From the NCBI RefSeq assembly GCF_029537235.1, contig NZ_CP120639.1, positions 558,001 through 622,000 on the forward strand: DNA of 64,000 bases, in the 5' to 3' direction. The translations under genes and the position numbers were made by a program. How positions within the stretch are numbered: the first letter of the stretch is position 1; the number at the start of each line of letters is the position of its first letter. This document shows positions 9,255 through 18,465 of this stretch, one piece after another. The notes under the pieces are model-generated. The model was given only the letters and a program-made list of their open reading frames with translations, made no database searches and was not told the origin of the DNA. Source of the stretch: Rhizobium sp. 32-5/1. Its GTDB lineage: Bacteria; Pseudomonadota; Alphaproteobacteria; Rhizobiales; Rhizobiaceae.

Positions 9255-10205
9255 TCAGAAATAATCGCGGCGCACGCTGTCGATCACATGCAAGAACTGA
9301 TCCTTGCGGTCTGAAAGGACGTGATCTTCGCTCAGTTGCGCGGTCGCACGCATCGCCTGCCAAAGGGAGAGTGCAGAAGGAGCCGCCAGAAGCTGCTTTG
9401 CAGCGGCGCGCAGCGAGGTCTGTTTTGGCTCATGCACGGCCACAATGAAATTGCCGTCAATCTGGCGCTTGTTCGGGTCCTCAACGGCAGGCTTGTTCGT
9501 ATCGAAATCGACTCCCCAAAACCGCGCGCCCTTGATGATCGCCTCGGCTCTGCTGGACACCGGAACATGGCGCGGGCGGTAGGTTACACCGACGGTCTGT
9601 GCCCAGTCAGTCCACTTGAAGCTGTTGATACTGCTCGAGGTGGTCACCGAAATCCAGGGGACACGGAACGCATCGGCGAGAATAGCGCCATGCATGGATT
9701 CCGCGACGATCAATTCCGACTGGGCGATCTGGCGGATGACATCCCTGGCTTCTCCGCGCGGATCGATGTAGTTCAGGCCAACCATCTGGCAGACTGCCGG
9801 CCACATGCCGGCAATGGCCGATTCCCAATGCGGGACGAAACTCTTCTTGTGAACCTTCGGCAGGTTCTTGAACTCAGGCATTTCGGCGACCATGACGGCG
9901 GGATCTATGATTCCAAGTTTGGCATCGACGCCCACCTTTTGGGCGGTTAAAGGGCCGCGAACGCAGCGAATGTCCCATTCCGCACTATTGCTCATGTCAG
10001 GCAGCGAGCCGTAACCGAAGCCGGAGCCGAGCACCAGCTTGTGCCGGCCTTCCGGCAAAAGCGCGCGGTTGAGCACGGTGCCAACGCCAACCAGCAGGGT
10101 CTCTGGATGAACGTCTCGAAATCCCGGGATTAAAAAATCCCAGAGCCAAAGGTTGAGGTCGTCGCCAAAATTTCCGTGCTCCGACTCCCAGTAGTATGGG
10201 TCCAT
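9255..10205 (-). CDS. exoV: ExoV pyruvyl (ketal) transferase
   Basis: Polysaccharide pyruvyl transferase that adds the pyruvate ketal to the terminal glucose of succinoglycan, using phosphoenolpyruvate. Family marks: 'GNFGDDLNLWLWDFL' at the N-terminus, 'VGVGTVLN', 'LGSGFGYG', 'CVRGPLTA' and 'ESMHGAILADAF' (conserved His region). Of the two close ATGs I take 10205: AGGAG is six bases before it but directly abuts the ATG at 10211. The product is 316 residues. It follows exoW on the same strand across a ~100-base gap. Confidence 0.88.
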   Translation of the reverse strand: MDPYYWESEHGNFGDDLNLWLWDFLIPGFRDVHPETLLVGVGTVLNRALLPEGRHKLVLGSGFGYGSLPDMSNSAEWDIRCVRGPLTAQKVGVDAKLGIIDPAVMVAEMPEFKNLPKVHKKSFVPHWESAIAGMWPAVCQMVGLNYIDPRGEARDVIRQIAQSELIVAESMHGAILADAFRVPWISVTTSSSINSFKWTDWAQTVGVTYRPRHVPVSSRAEAIIKGARFWGVDFDTNKPAVEDPNKRQIDGNFIVAVHEPKQTSLRAAAKQLLAAPSALSLWQAMRATAQLSEDHVLSDRKDQFLHVIDSVRRDYF

Positions 10206-10306
10206 GACCATCTCCTGCCTGCGTTACGGAAGGCTTCTCAAGGGTGATCTGCATCAGCGATCACGCGCTTCAATCGGTGTGGCAAAAAATGCTGCACCTG
10301 CTAAGG

Positions 10307-11266
10307 CTAGCGGGATAGTTTGCTCACGGCAAGCTGGAACGCGCTCTGCAACAGTCTTGGGTCACGCCAGATCCAGCGCGCCAGCAGGTTGAGTTGCGGC
10401 ATTTTTCGGCGCTTCATTCGCCTTGCCTGGCTCCAGAGCGCCTGCCGGCGCGCCGTGTGTTTGTAGGAATGGATAGACGCGATTTCAGTCGGCTTGCGCG
10501 AAAAACGCCCTTCCAATGTGTCGAGGGCGACCCAGGTGTTGAACTGTTGCGAAAGAAATTGAGGCGAATCATTGTCGATGCTGTGGAAGATATTGACGCC
10601 TTCGCCCCGTACGGCGCCAGGCTCGTTGCACAGCACGATCCGCTGGGCTGCGATGGCACAATCGCAGAAGAACAACACGTCTTCCGCCGCCAGCCGCAGC
10701 TCGGCCTCAAAACGCACTTTCGCAACAAGCCGCCTGCCAAGCACCATGCAGGACAGGTGGAGGAAGCTCCAGTTTCGAAGCATGACCTGCGGGAAATCCG
10801 GAACCTCAAGCACCAGCGGCGTTTCCGACAGGCGGATCACCGTCTCGGTTTTCTCCAGTTCGGCCATGCCGAAATGGTAATAGAATGCATCGCCACCCGT
10901 TATCGACGCCCAATAGCAGTCCGACCCGAAGCGGGTCATCGTCTCATGCGCGTTGTGGAGATGGTTCGGGGTCCAGAGATCGTCCGAATCCAGAAAAGCA
11001 ACAAATTCGGTCTGCACCGACACGTTGTCGAGGCCGGTATTTCTGGCGCCGCCTGGTCCGGCATTGGGCTGTTTGATCACCCTGATGCGCGCCCGCTCTT
11101 CCTCGGACAATCCGTCCAGATCGCTTTCAATCGGAAACGGCGACTCGTCATCAACGATGACGACATCGAAATCCTGATGGGTTTGCGCGAACACGGACGT
11201 CAGCGCTCTTTCCAGGATTCCTGCCTGTTTCTGGTAATAAGGAATGATAACCGTAAACTTTGCCAT
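10307..11266 (-). CDS. exoW: ExoW family-2 glycosyltransferase
   Basis: GT2 enzyme of 319 residues: 'TVIIPYYQKQAGILERAL', 'VVIVDDESP', 'QPNAGPGGARNTGLD' and 'AFLDSDDLW' (DxD-like metal site). ExoW adds the seventh sugar (beta-1,3 glucose) to the lipid-linked octasaccharide. First gene of the exoW-exoV minus-strand pair and divergent from exoT, with ~160 bases between starts that must hold both promoters. Confidence 0.85.
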   Translation of the reverse strand: MAKFTVIIPYYQKQAGILERALTSVFAQTHQDFDVVIVDDESPFPIESDLDGLSEEERARIRVIKQPNAGPGGARNTGLDNVSVQTEFVAFLDSDDLWTPNHLHNAHETMTRFGSDCYWASITGGDAFYYHFGMAELEKTETVIRLSETPLVLEVPDFPQVMLRNWSFLHLSCMVLGRRLVAKVRFEAELRLAAEDVLFFCDCAIAAQRIVLCNEPGAVRGEGVNIFHSIDNDSPQFLSQQFNTWVALDTLEGRFSRKPTEIASIHSYKHTARRQALWSQARRMKRRKMPQLNLLARWIWRDPRLLQSAFQLAVSKLSR

Positions 11267-11426
11267 CTTTTCGCCCCTGCGGTTTCTCTAGAAGATGTCC
11301 CTGATTTCCTCCCTCGGAAAGCGGCTCGTCTGTCGAGGAGTTGCGCTCCCTGGGGAGCCGCCTCAGTCATTTTGAGCCTCGTGCCCAAGCGTCCTGCCTC
11401 CCGATGATCCTCCAATTGCCTACTGG

Positions 11427-12910
11427 ATGTACGCCATGCCCCCTACAGTTAACGTCAAATCCGTTACGAGCAATGTCGGTTGGAGCGTTTTATCCAAGAC
11501 AAGTACATTCGGGCTTAAGTTTGTCACTGTGCCAATTCTGGCCCGCATCCTCACGCCGGAAGAGTTTGGGGCGGTCGCGGTCGCCCTGACAGTCGTGCAG
11601 TTTCTGGCGATGATCGGCAGCGCGGGATTGACCTCGGCACTGGTGATTCAGCGGGAAGAGGAGATGGAAACCGTGCATTCCGTCTTTTGGGCAAACCTTG
11701 CGATTTCCTGCCTGATGGCGCTGGGTCTCTTCATCTGGGCTGATTTCTTTGCAACGCTTCTCGGCGCTCCGGAAGCGGCTTACCTTTGAAAGTCATGAGC
11801 TTTCTCATACCGCTGCAACTCGGCGGAGATGTCGCCTATTCGCTGCTTGCCCGGCGGATGAATTTTTCCAAGGACGCCGTCTGGTCGATGATATCCGAAT
11901 CGCTCGGGGCTGTGGTCGCCGTCGTTCTGGCGCTCCTCGGGTGGGGTGTCTGGGCGTTGATGGCGCAACTGTTCATGTCAGCGCTGGTACGCCTGTGCGG
12001 CCTGTATGCCGTATCGCGTTACATACCGCGTCTCGTCTTTCATCCTCGGCGTGTTTTGGGACTGAGCCGTTTCAGCCTTGGCATGATGGGGTCCGAACTC
12101 GCGAATTTCATCACCTTCCAGTCGCCGATGGTCATCATTTCCCGGTATCTCGGTCTTGCCGACGCCGGTGCCTATTCGGCGGCCAACCGTTTTGCCAGCA
12201 TTCCAAACCAGGTGGTTCTGTCTGCGGTCATGGGGGTTCTGTTTCCCGCCTTCAGCGGTATGGTGCACGACAAGGAACGCCGGTCACAGGCGTTGATGTT
12301 CAGCACCCAGGTGACGACCGTGCTTCTGGCGCCGATGATGTTCGGTATCTGGGCATTGGCGGAACCGGCCATGCGCGTCCTCTTCGGGCCGCAATGGGCC
12401 TATGCCTGGCCGGTGCTTGGGTTGCTTGCGCTCTCCAAGGGCATTCTTACACCCTGCAGCACGTTCATTCCCTATCTCAAGGGTGTCGGGCACGGTCGCG
12501 CGCTGTTCTGGTCGGCGACCATCCGTGCTATCGCGACCTGCGCTGCCGTCGCCTATGGCGCAAACACGGGCTCTCTCATCGACGCCATGGTCTGGCTGTG
12601 CATCGTCAACGCCGTCACGCTTGTCGGCTATTCCTGGGCGGTATTCCGGGCCGACGGGACGCCGTTCTTCAAGGGTCTCTATGTCAGCAGCCGGCCCATG
12701 CTGGCGGCGCTGGTAATGGCGCTTGTCGTCCGCTTCCTGCTCAATAGCTGGGGCTGGATGATGCCAAACCAAGCACTGCAGATCCTCGTGGGCGCGGCCG
12801 TCGGCGGGATAATCTACGGCCTGCTGATCCTCCTCTCGGAACGAGATCTTCTGCGCAAAATCTATACGCTCATCAAAAACAGGCGCAAAAACCGCACCGT
12901 GGAACCATGA
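11427..12910 (+). pseudogene. exoT: ExoT polysaccharide flippase/transport protein, frameshifted
   Basis: Wzx/RfbX-like membrane transporter thought to move succinoglycan units across the inner membrane. The first part (11427-~11787) reads 'SNVGWSVLSKTSTFGLKFVTVPILARIL' through 'GAPEAAYL' and then hits TGA; the rest continues one frame over from 'LKVMSFLIPLQLGGDVAYSLLARR' to 12910 with many membrane helices. One missing T in the ttt run at 11785-11787 explains it. Restored, the protein is 494 residues, the usual ExoT length, so the rest of the gene looks undamaged. In Sinorhizobium exoI lies between exoT and exoH; it is not seen here. Confidence 0.85.
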
Positions 12911-13307
12911 GCGGAATGACACTTCGGCAGCCGGGCCGATGCGCCTTCTTTCGGTACAGACTGTCGCTAGGTGATACAACCTCATAAACCTTTGCGTGCA
13001 ATAGCGCCCCGTTTCCAAAAAATCCGGAACGCCGTGTGACGCGTTCTCGTTTTCATCGGAATATTCCCACCTTCTGTAAGGCCCTGTGACTAAGGAGATT
13101 CTCTCCAGAGCTAGGCAAAGGAACAACTTTGTGAAGCGCTTGATTGCCTCATGCTCGCTCGCGTGCATTGCAGCAAATCGCGCATTTTTTGCTGCATCGC
13201 CATATTTTTTGGTCGGTCTGCTCTATCTTCGAGATCGCAGACTGAAATCTGCTCTGGTTGAACCGGCTGCTTGGGGGAGACAGCAGCCCAAACAGAGGAT
13301 CTTGTCT
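12911..13307. other. exoT-exoH intergenic stretch
   Basis: About 400 bases. This is the slot that exoI occupies in Sinorhizobium, and no exoI-like nuclease frame is present. A GTG-initiated in-frame extension of exoH starts at 13086 but its sequence is unlike ExoH. Confidence 0.4.
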
Positions 13308-14468
13308 TTGACTATCGACGCTCATACATCGGCGCGGATCAATCTGATGCGCATCTTGCTCATCTCGGGTATCGTCTTCGTGCACGTTCCCCACGATCCA
13401 CAGACAAGCCCGTTTACAGGGGACAACGGATTCCTCGACTGGATTCGCGTTTTTCTGGGCGACAGCCTTTTTCGCGTCGGGGTCCCGTGCCTCAGTGCCA
13501 TTTCCGGCTATCTTCTGTTTCGCCGCGGGCTCGACGCCTTCGACTATGGAAAAACCATACGCTCTAAGGCGCGGACGGTTCTCCTGCCGTTCCTGATCTG
13601 GAACCTGACCTTTCTCCTTCTCGTACTCGTTGCGCAGCGCAGCGGCATTGGCTTCGGCTACCTGCCGGATACACTCAACGCGACGCCGCGCGACCTGGCG
13701 ACGCTGGCCACTGCCATCGAGGCGGCGCCGATCAACATCCCCCTCTACTTCCTGCGCGATCTGCTGTTGTGCATCCTGCTATCACCCCTTCTTGCCGTCT
13801 TGATCAAGCGGTTCCCGCTTGTGACCCTGAGCTTGTTCTTGATCTACGTGGTCTTTCCCGTTCCAAACGGCATCTTCCTTAAGAAGTCCATCCTGTTCGG
13901 GTTCAGTTGCGGCATCTATGTGAGCCTTCACAAGGTCGATGTTCGGGCGCTCGACGCCTTCGCCGGCCGGATTGGGGCAATGTTCCTGGCGGCAGCGGTC
14001 ATACTGGCGACGCTCCTTTACTGGACCGGCCCGGATTACCCCGTCTGGGTGGATATCCTGCGCAGCCTGGTGGCTCTCTGCGGCATCATCGGCTCGTGGG
14101 CAATCTCTCTGCTGCTCATCCGCTCAAGCCTAGGGATACGCCTGTCGAAGCTTGAGGGCCTGAGCTTCTGGATATTCTGCGCGCATTATCCGCTGCTGAT
14201 CCTCTTCTGGATGGTCTGGAACCGCGCGGGAGATGCCGATTTCTATCCGCTCTTTTATTTTTCGGCGCCAATCCTCGCCCTTGTCATCCTGACGGTGACC
14301 CATAGCGCGGCGCGGGGCCTTGTTCCTCGGCTCCATGCTGTCCTGACGGGCAGCCGTGTTGGCAGCAAGGCAACGCAAACACCGGCACGCACGGTGTCTC
14401 CGCCGCGGGGTTCCGCTGACAAGGATTGGCAAGGCCCCTACCCTGCAAAGAAAGAGATTACCCGATGA
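13308..14468 (+). CDS. exoH: ExoH succinoglycan O-succinyltransferase
   Basis: Integral membrane acyltransferase-3 protein that adds succinyl groups to succinoglycan, a modification important for ExoK cleavage and symbiosis in Sinorhizobium. The domain begins 'INLMRILLISGIVFVHVP' and runs through about ten hydrophobic segments, with 'GDSLFRVGVPCLSAISGYLLF' and 'SFWIFCAHYPLLI' as family landmarks. The frame is open from 13086 (GTG), but a TTG at 13308 with GAGG nine bases upstream gives 386 residues starting 'LTIDAHTSARIN', closer to the family; the start is uncertain. Its end overlaps exoK by four bases (ATGA). Confidence 0.85.
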   Translation: MTIDAHTSARINLMRILLISGIVFVHVPHDPQTSPFTGDNGFLDWIRVFLGDSLFRVGVPCLSAISGYLLFRRGLDAFDYGKTIRSKARTVLLPFLIWNLTFLLLVLVAQRSGIGFGYLPDTLNATPRDLATLATAIEAAPINIPLYFLRDLLLCILLSPLLAVLIKRFPLVTLSLFLIYVVFPVPNGIFLKKSILFGFSCGIYVSLHKVDVRALDAFAGRIGAMFLAAAVILATLLYWTGPDYPVWVDILRSLVALCGIIGSWAISLLLIRSSLGIRLSKLEGLSFWIFCAHYPLLILFWMVWNRAGDADFYPLFYFSAPILALVILTVTHSAARGLVPRLHAVLTGSRVGSKATQTPARTVSPPRGSADKDWQGPYPAKKEITR

Positions 14469-15250
14469 CCAACATACCCGTCATGTCGCTTGCGACCGTG
14501 CTTGTTTTTTCCGCCACTTTGCAGGTGCCTGCATTCGCCACGGATGCCGCACAGTCCGGCACATCCTTCGTGGAGAACTTCGACAAGATCGATCAGGAGG
14601 TCTGGTACATCTCGGACGGCTGGGACAATGGCGGCCACCAGAACTGCACCTGGTCGAAAACGCAGGCTACGGTTCAGAATGGCCTGCTGGAGCTGACGTA
14701 CGAACAACGCAAGGCCGGCAAGCGCGACTATGTCTGCGGCGAGATCCAGACCCGCAAACGCTTCGGCTTCGGCACGTATGAAGCCCGGATCAAGACAGCC
14801 GAAGGCTCGGGGCTGAATTCAGCCTTCTTCACCTATATCGGGCCGACCGACAAGAAGCCTCATGACGAGATCGATTTCGAGGTGCTTGGCAAGGATTCCG
14901 GCAAGGTCCAGGTGAACCAGTATGTTTCCGGCAAGGGTGGAAACGAAAAACTGGTCGATGTTGGGGGCGACGCAAGCGCTGGCTTCAACGACTATGCCTT
15001 CGTCTGGCAACAGGGACGGCTGCGCTACTATCTCAACGGTGTCCTCGTCCAGGATGTTACCGATCCCGCCAAGATCCCGGTCAATGCGCAAAAGATCTTC
15101 TTCAGCCTCTGGGGGACGGACACTTTAAGCGGCTGGATGGGGAAGTTTGATTACAAGGGGCCGGCGACGATGCAGATCGACCGTATCGCGTTCACGGCAC
15201 CAGGCGACAAATGCATGTTTCCTAAATCCGTCACCTGCACGCTGAACTGA
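14465..15250 (+). CDS. exoK: ExoK secreted beta-glycanase (GH16)
   Basis: Endo-1,3-1,4-beta-glycanase that cuts nascent succinoglycan to lower its molecular weight. A signal peptide (residues ~1-25, ending 'VPAFA') precedes a GH16 lectin-like fold. The catalytic ExDxE motif is 'DEIDFE', with Glu135 as nucleophile and Glu139 as acid/base. Trp and His positions typical of the cleft ('GGHQNCTW', 'LWGTDT') are visible, as is a C-terminal cysteine pair. The product is 261 residues. The ATG overlaps the exoH stop (ATGA), pointing to coupled translation. Confidence 0.92.
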   Translation: MTNIPVMSLATVLVFSATLQVPAFATDAAQSGTSFVENFDKIDQEVWYISDGWDNGGHQNCTWSKTQATVQNGLLELTYEQRKAGKRDYVCGEIQTRKRFGFGTYEARIKTAEGSGLNSAFFTYIGPTDKKPHDEIDFEVLGKDSGKVQVNQYVSGKGGNEKLVDVGGDASAGFNDYAFVWQQGRLRYYLNGVLVQDVTDPAKIPVNAQKIFFSLWGTDTLSGWMGKFDYKGPATMQIDRIAFTAPGDKCMFPKSVTCTLN

Positions 15251-15323
15251 GGTTTGATCGCGTCGGTCCGCACAAATGCAACGAGGCGCGTGGTCAAACC
15301 GAGCACGAGAACGGGATGTCTTT

Positions 15324-16526
15324 ATGTTAGAAGTTCTTTACCTGGCCCATGATCTGGCCGACCCGGCCATCAGGCGAAGAGCGCTGATGCTGGAGGCTGG
15401 GGGCGCAGACGTGACCATTGCCGGGTTCCGCCGGGGTGCGTCCGCGCCTAAGGACACCAGCGCGATCGAACTCGGTGTCACGCGGGACGGACGGTTTGCT
15501 CAGCGGATCGCCGCCGTGGCAAAGAGCGCCTTGCTGCTGCGTGGAAAGCTGCGTGGCGCGAGCAAACCTGACGTCATCATCGCGCGAAATCTCGAAATGC
15601 TGGCCCTTGCCAACAGGGCGAATGCACTTTTCGGGGGCAAGGTGCCGATCGTCTACGAATGCCTCGACATTCACCGCTTGCTGCTGCGCCGGGATCTCGT
15701 CGGCCGCATGCTGCGTGGCGCCGAGCGCTTCCTGGGACGCAGGATCAGTCTGCTGGTGACGAGTTCGCCGGCGTTCATCGAGAATTATTTCCGCCCTCTG
15801 TCGCGCCTTGAAGCGCCGATACTGCTTCTGGAAAACCAGGTTATTGCGCTCGATGACGACAGTACGAAAGAGCCGCTTGCCGCCCGTCCGCCACTGCCCG
15901 GCCAGCCGTTCAAGATCGGCTGGTTCGGCGCCTTGCGCTGCCGCAAATCGCTCCAGTTGCTGGCCGATTTCAGCCGGGCCATGAACGGAAAATTCGAGAT
16001 CGTCCTGAGGGGACGTCCAGCCTATTCGGAATTCGAGGACTTTGACGGCTTCGTCAAGAACCAGCCGTTCATGACCTACCACGGACCGTATCGAAACCCG
16101 GAAGATCTCGCCGATATCTACAACGACGTGCAGTTTTCCTGGACCATCGATTTCTTCGAGGAAGGCCTCAACTCGAGCTGGCTACTGCCGAACCGGCTTT
16201 ACGAGGGATGCCGCTACGGCGCGGTCCCTATTGCCATGCAGGGCACGGAAACAGCGCGGTACAGCGGCGCCAGGAATATCGGGCTATTGCTTGAGCATGC
16301 CGATACCGAAGCGCTCGGCACACTCCTGTCTACCATGACGGCGGAGCGCTACGGCTTGGAATTCGACCGGGTCGTGGCGATGGACCCGAGAACCTGGACC
16401 TTCAACCGGGCGGATGCGCGAGCGCTCGTCAAGCGACTGTCGGACTTGCGCGCGCAGGTCACGGCGTCCAGCGCCACCATGCAGGACCTTCATCGGACAC
16501 AGAGCAACAAGGGTGGATTGTTATGA
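15324..16526 (+). CDS. exoL: ExoL glucosyltransferase
   Basis: Cytoplasmic glycosyltransferase of GT-B type (glycosyltransferase-1-like) that adds the third sugar (beta-1,4 glucose) in succinoglycan. The N-terminal part starts 'MLEVLYLAHDLADPAIRRRALMLEAGG'; the C-terminal lobe has 'FKIGWFGALRCRKSLQLL', 'EIVLRGRPAYSEF' and 'NRLYEGCRYGAVPIA' in place of the usual EGFGLPxxEAMACG loop, as is typical of ExoL. It is 400 residues from the ATG at 15324; an in-frame ATG at 15276 would add a tail without family likeness. Overlaps exoA by four bases (ATGA). Confidence 0.87.
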   Translation: MLEVLYLAHDLADPAIRRRALMLEAGGADVTIAGFRRGASAPKDTSAIELGVTRDGRFAQRIAAVAKSALLLRGKLRGASKPDVIIARNLEMLALANRANALFGGKVPIVYECLDIHRLLLRRDLVGRMLRGAERFLGRRISLLVTSSPAFIENYFRPLSRLEAPILLLENQVIALDDDSTKEPLAARPPLPGQPFKIGWFGALRCRKSLQLLADFSRAMNGKFEIVLRGRPAYSEFEDFDGFVKNQPFMTYHGPYRNPEDLADIYNDVQFSWTIDFFEEGLNSSWLLPNRLYEGCRYGAVPIAMQGTETARYSGARNIGLLLEHADTEALGTLLSTMTAERYGLEFDRVVAMDPRTWTFNRADARALVKRLSDLRAQVTASSATMQDLHRTQSNKGGLL

Positions 16527-17521
16527 GTGCCATTGATCTGAAGCATGACCGCTGCCTTATCGTCATACCCTGCCTAAACGAGGCGGGGCATATCGAAACC
16601 CTGATCGCAAAGCTCGACGGTGCCTTGCGGGATCTGGATGCCGACATCGTGGTTGCCGACGGCGGCAGCACAGACGGTACGCGCGCTATCGTCCAACGGA
16701 TCGCAAGCTTGAACAGCAAGGTTTCGCTGCTCGACAATCCGAAGAAGATCCAGAGCGCCGCCATTAATCTCGCCGTCGCAACGCTTGGCGGCGACTACGA
16801 GTACCTGATCCGCATCGATGCCCATGGCGAATATCCTTCGGACTACTGCCAGCGGCTGATGGAAGACGCCATTGCGAGGGGTGCAGATTCCGTCGTGGTC
16901 GCGATGCAAACCGTGGGCTTTTCCACATTCCAGAAGGCCACGGCTTACGCGCAGAATTCAAAGCTCGGCAACGGCGGATCAAAGCACCGCACGGGCTCCG
17001 TCGGTCACTGGGCCGATCATGGTCACCATGCGCTGATGCGCATCTCGGCCTTCCGGGCGATCGGCGGCTATGACGAGATTTTCAGCCATAACGAGGATGC
17101 CGAGTTTGACTATCGCCTAAATAAGGCCGGCTATCGCATCTGGATGACCGATAAGACGAGCATGATCTATTATCCCCGCAGTACGCCTGGCGCCCTGTTC
17201 AGTCAGTATTTCAGCTATGGTCGCGGGCGGGCGAAGAATTTCATGAAGCACCGTTCAATGCCCAGTCTGCGCCAGATGCTGCCCTTAGCGGTTGCTCCGG
17301 TCGCTGTCGGCGCGCTGCTTGCGATCATCAGCTGGGCCGCCGCTATTCCGATCGGGCTCTGGGCATTTGCATGTCTTGCATATGGTGTCTGGATGGCGCT
17401 TGGCGAGAAGAACCCTTATGGGCCGCTGGCCGCCGTCTCGGCGATGCTCATGCATTTCGCCTGGTCCGCCGGGTTCTGGCGGGAACTGCTCGATGTCCGA
17501 AACCGCCGGGTGACGTCATGA
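16523..17521 (+). CDS. exoA: ExoA succinoglycan glucosyltransferase
   Basis: Membrane GT2 enzyme that adds the second sugar (beta-1,3 glucose onto galactose). Motifs: 'VIPCLNEAGHIETLI', 'VVADGGSTDGTRAIV', 'IRIDAHGEYP' (metal site), 'SHNEDAEFDYRL', followed by C-terminal membrane segments ('LPLAVAPVAVGALLAIISWAA' and 'IGLWAFACLAYGVWMAL'). It is 332 residues long. Four-base overlaps with exoL upstream and exoM downstream place it in a tightly coupled exoH-K-L-A-M-O-P run. Confidence 0.92.
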   Translation: MSAIDLKHDRCLIVIPCLNEAGHIETLIAKLDGALRDLDADIVVADGGSTDGTRAIVQRIASLNSKVSLLDNPKKIQSAAINLAVATLGGDYEYLIRIDAHGEYPSDYCQRLMEDAIARGADSVVVAMQTVGFSTFQKATAYAQNSKLGNGGSKHRTGSVGHWADHGHHALMRISAFRAIGGYDEIFSHNEDAEFDYRLNKAGYRIWMTDKTSMIYYPRSTPGALFSQYFSYGRGRAKNFMKHRSMPSLRQMLPLAVAPVAVGALLAIISWAAAIPIGLWAFACLAYGVWMALGEKNPYGPLAAVSAMLMHFAWSAGFWRELLDVRNRRVTS

Positions 17522-18465
17522 GGACCTGTTTGAAAAGCAAGGACGATCGTATCCTGATCGATATCGGCGTGTGCACCTACCGGCGCCCGGAGCTGGAGCG
17601 GACGCTGCGCTCGCTTGCCATCCTTGATCTCCCGGCCGATGTGGAGTTGCGAATCATCGTTGCCGACAACGACACCATACCCAGCGCCGCTCAAAGGATC
17701 GAGGAATTGCGGGCCTTGCTGCCGCACGAAATCCTCTATGTGCATTGTCCCTCCTCCAATATTTCGATCGCACGCAATGCCTGCCTCGAGAATGCCAAAG
17801 GTGATTTTCTTGCTTTCATCGACGACGACGAAACGGCGAGCCCCGGCTGGATTGAGAATCTGTTAAAGACGGCGGAGGCGACGGCAGCGGATGCAGTCCT
17901 GGGGCCGGTAAAGGCCATCTATGGCCCGGATGCGCCGCGCTGGATGAAACGGGGTGATTTCCATTCCACCGTCCCTGTCTGGGTCGCTGGAGAGATCGTT
18001 ACCGGATATACATGCAACGTGTTGCTGCGCCTAGACGCCCGCTCGATTGCCGGAAGGCGCTTCAACCTCGCGCTCGGCCGCAGCGGCGGCGAAGATACCG
18101 AATTCTTCTCGCACATGTATGAAAGCGGCGGCAAGATCGCCTATGCCGCCAGCGCCTGGGTCGAAGAGCCCGTGCCCAACCAGCGGGCCGCGTTTGCATG
18201 GCTTGCCAAACGCAAATTCCGGTTCGGGCAGACGCATGGCCGGCTTATCGCCGACCAAGCCACGGCGGGGCGCAGGACAACACAACTGGCCCTGGCCGCA
18301 GCGAAATGCGGCTTTTGCGCCGTGGCGAGCCTCCTCTTCCTGTTTTCGCCGGAGCGGCGAAACAGGTATGTGCTGCGTGGTTCGCTGCATGCCGGGGTCA
18401 TCGTCGGCCTTCTCGGTGTTCGCGAGATCGAGCAGTATGGGGCAACGGAGGTACGGTCATCCTGA
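17518..18465 (+). CDS. exoM: ExoM glucosyltransferase
   Basis: GT2 enzyme adding the fourth sugar (beta-1,4 glucose). Landmarks: 'IDIGVCTYRRPELERTLRSL', 'IIVADNDTIPSA', 'NISIARNACLENAKGDFLAFIDDDE' (DDD metal site) and 'GRSGGEDTEFF' (catalytic-base ED). The ATG at 17518 overlaps the exoA stop by four bases. The longer open frame from 17371 lies inside exoA and is rejected. It is 315 residues with a C-terminal hydrophobic segment. Confidence 0.92.
   Translation: MRTCLKSKDDRILIDIGVCTYRRPELERTLRSLAILDLPADVELRIIVADNDTIPSAAQRIEELRALLPHEILYVHCPSSNISIARNACLENAKGDFLAFIDDDETASPGWIENLLKTAEATAADAVLGPVKAIYGPDAPRWMKRGDFHSTVPVWVAGEIVTGYTCNVLLRLDARSIAGRRFNLALGRSGGEDTEFFSHMYESGGKIAYAASAWVEEPVPNQRAAFAWLAKRKFRFGQTHGRLIADQATAGRRTTQLALAAAKCGFCAVASLLFLFSPERRNRYVLRGSLHAGVIVGLLGVREIEQYGATEVRSS

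Noticed and set aside
10394..11407. 337-codon plus-strand ORF opposite exoW
   Set aside because: exoW on the minus strand is a clear GT2 gene; this frame is composition-driven.
11760..11800. Programmed frameshifting in exoT
   Set aside because: No slippery heptamer plus structure seen, and the same kind of break occurs in many unrelated genes, so error or mutation is likelier.
12284..13168. 294-codon minus-strand ORF opposite exoT end
   Set aside because: Lies across the well-supported ExoT C-terminal membrane segments and lacks motifs.
13086..13307. N-terminal extension of ExoH from the GTG at 13086
   Set aside because: The added 74 residues are unlike ExoH; a start close to 'TIDAHTSARIN' fits the family.
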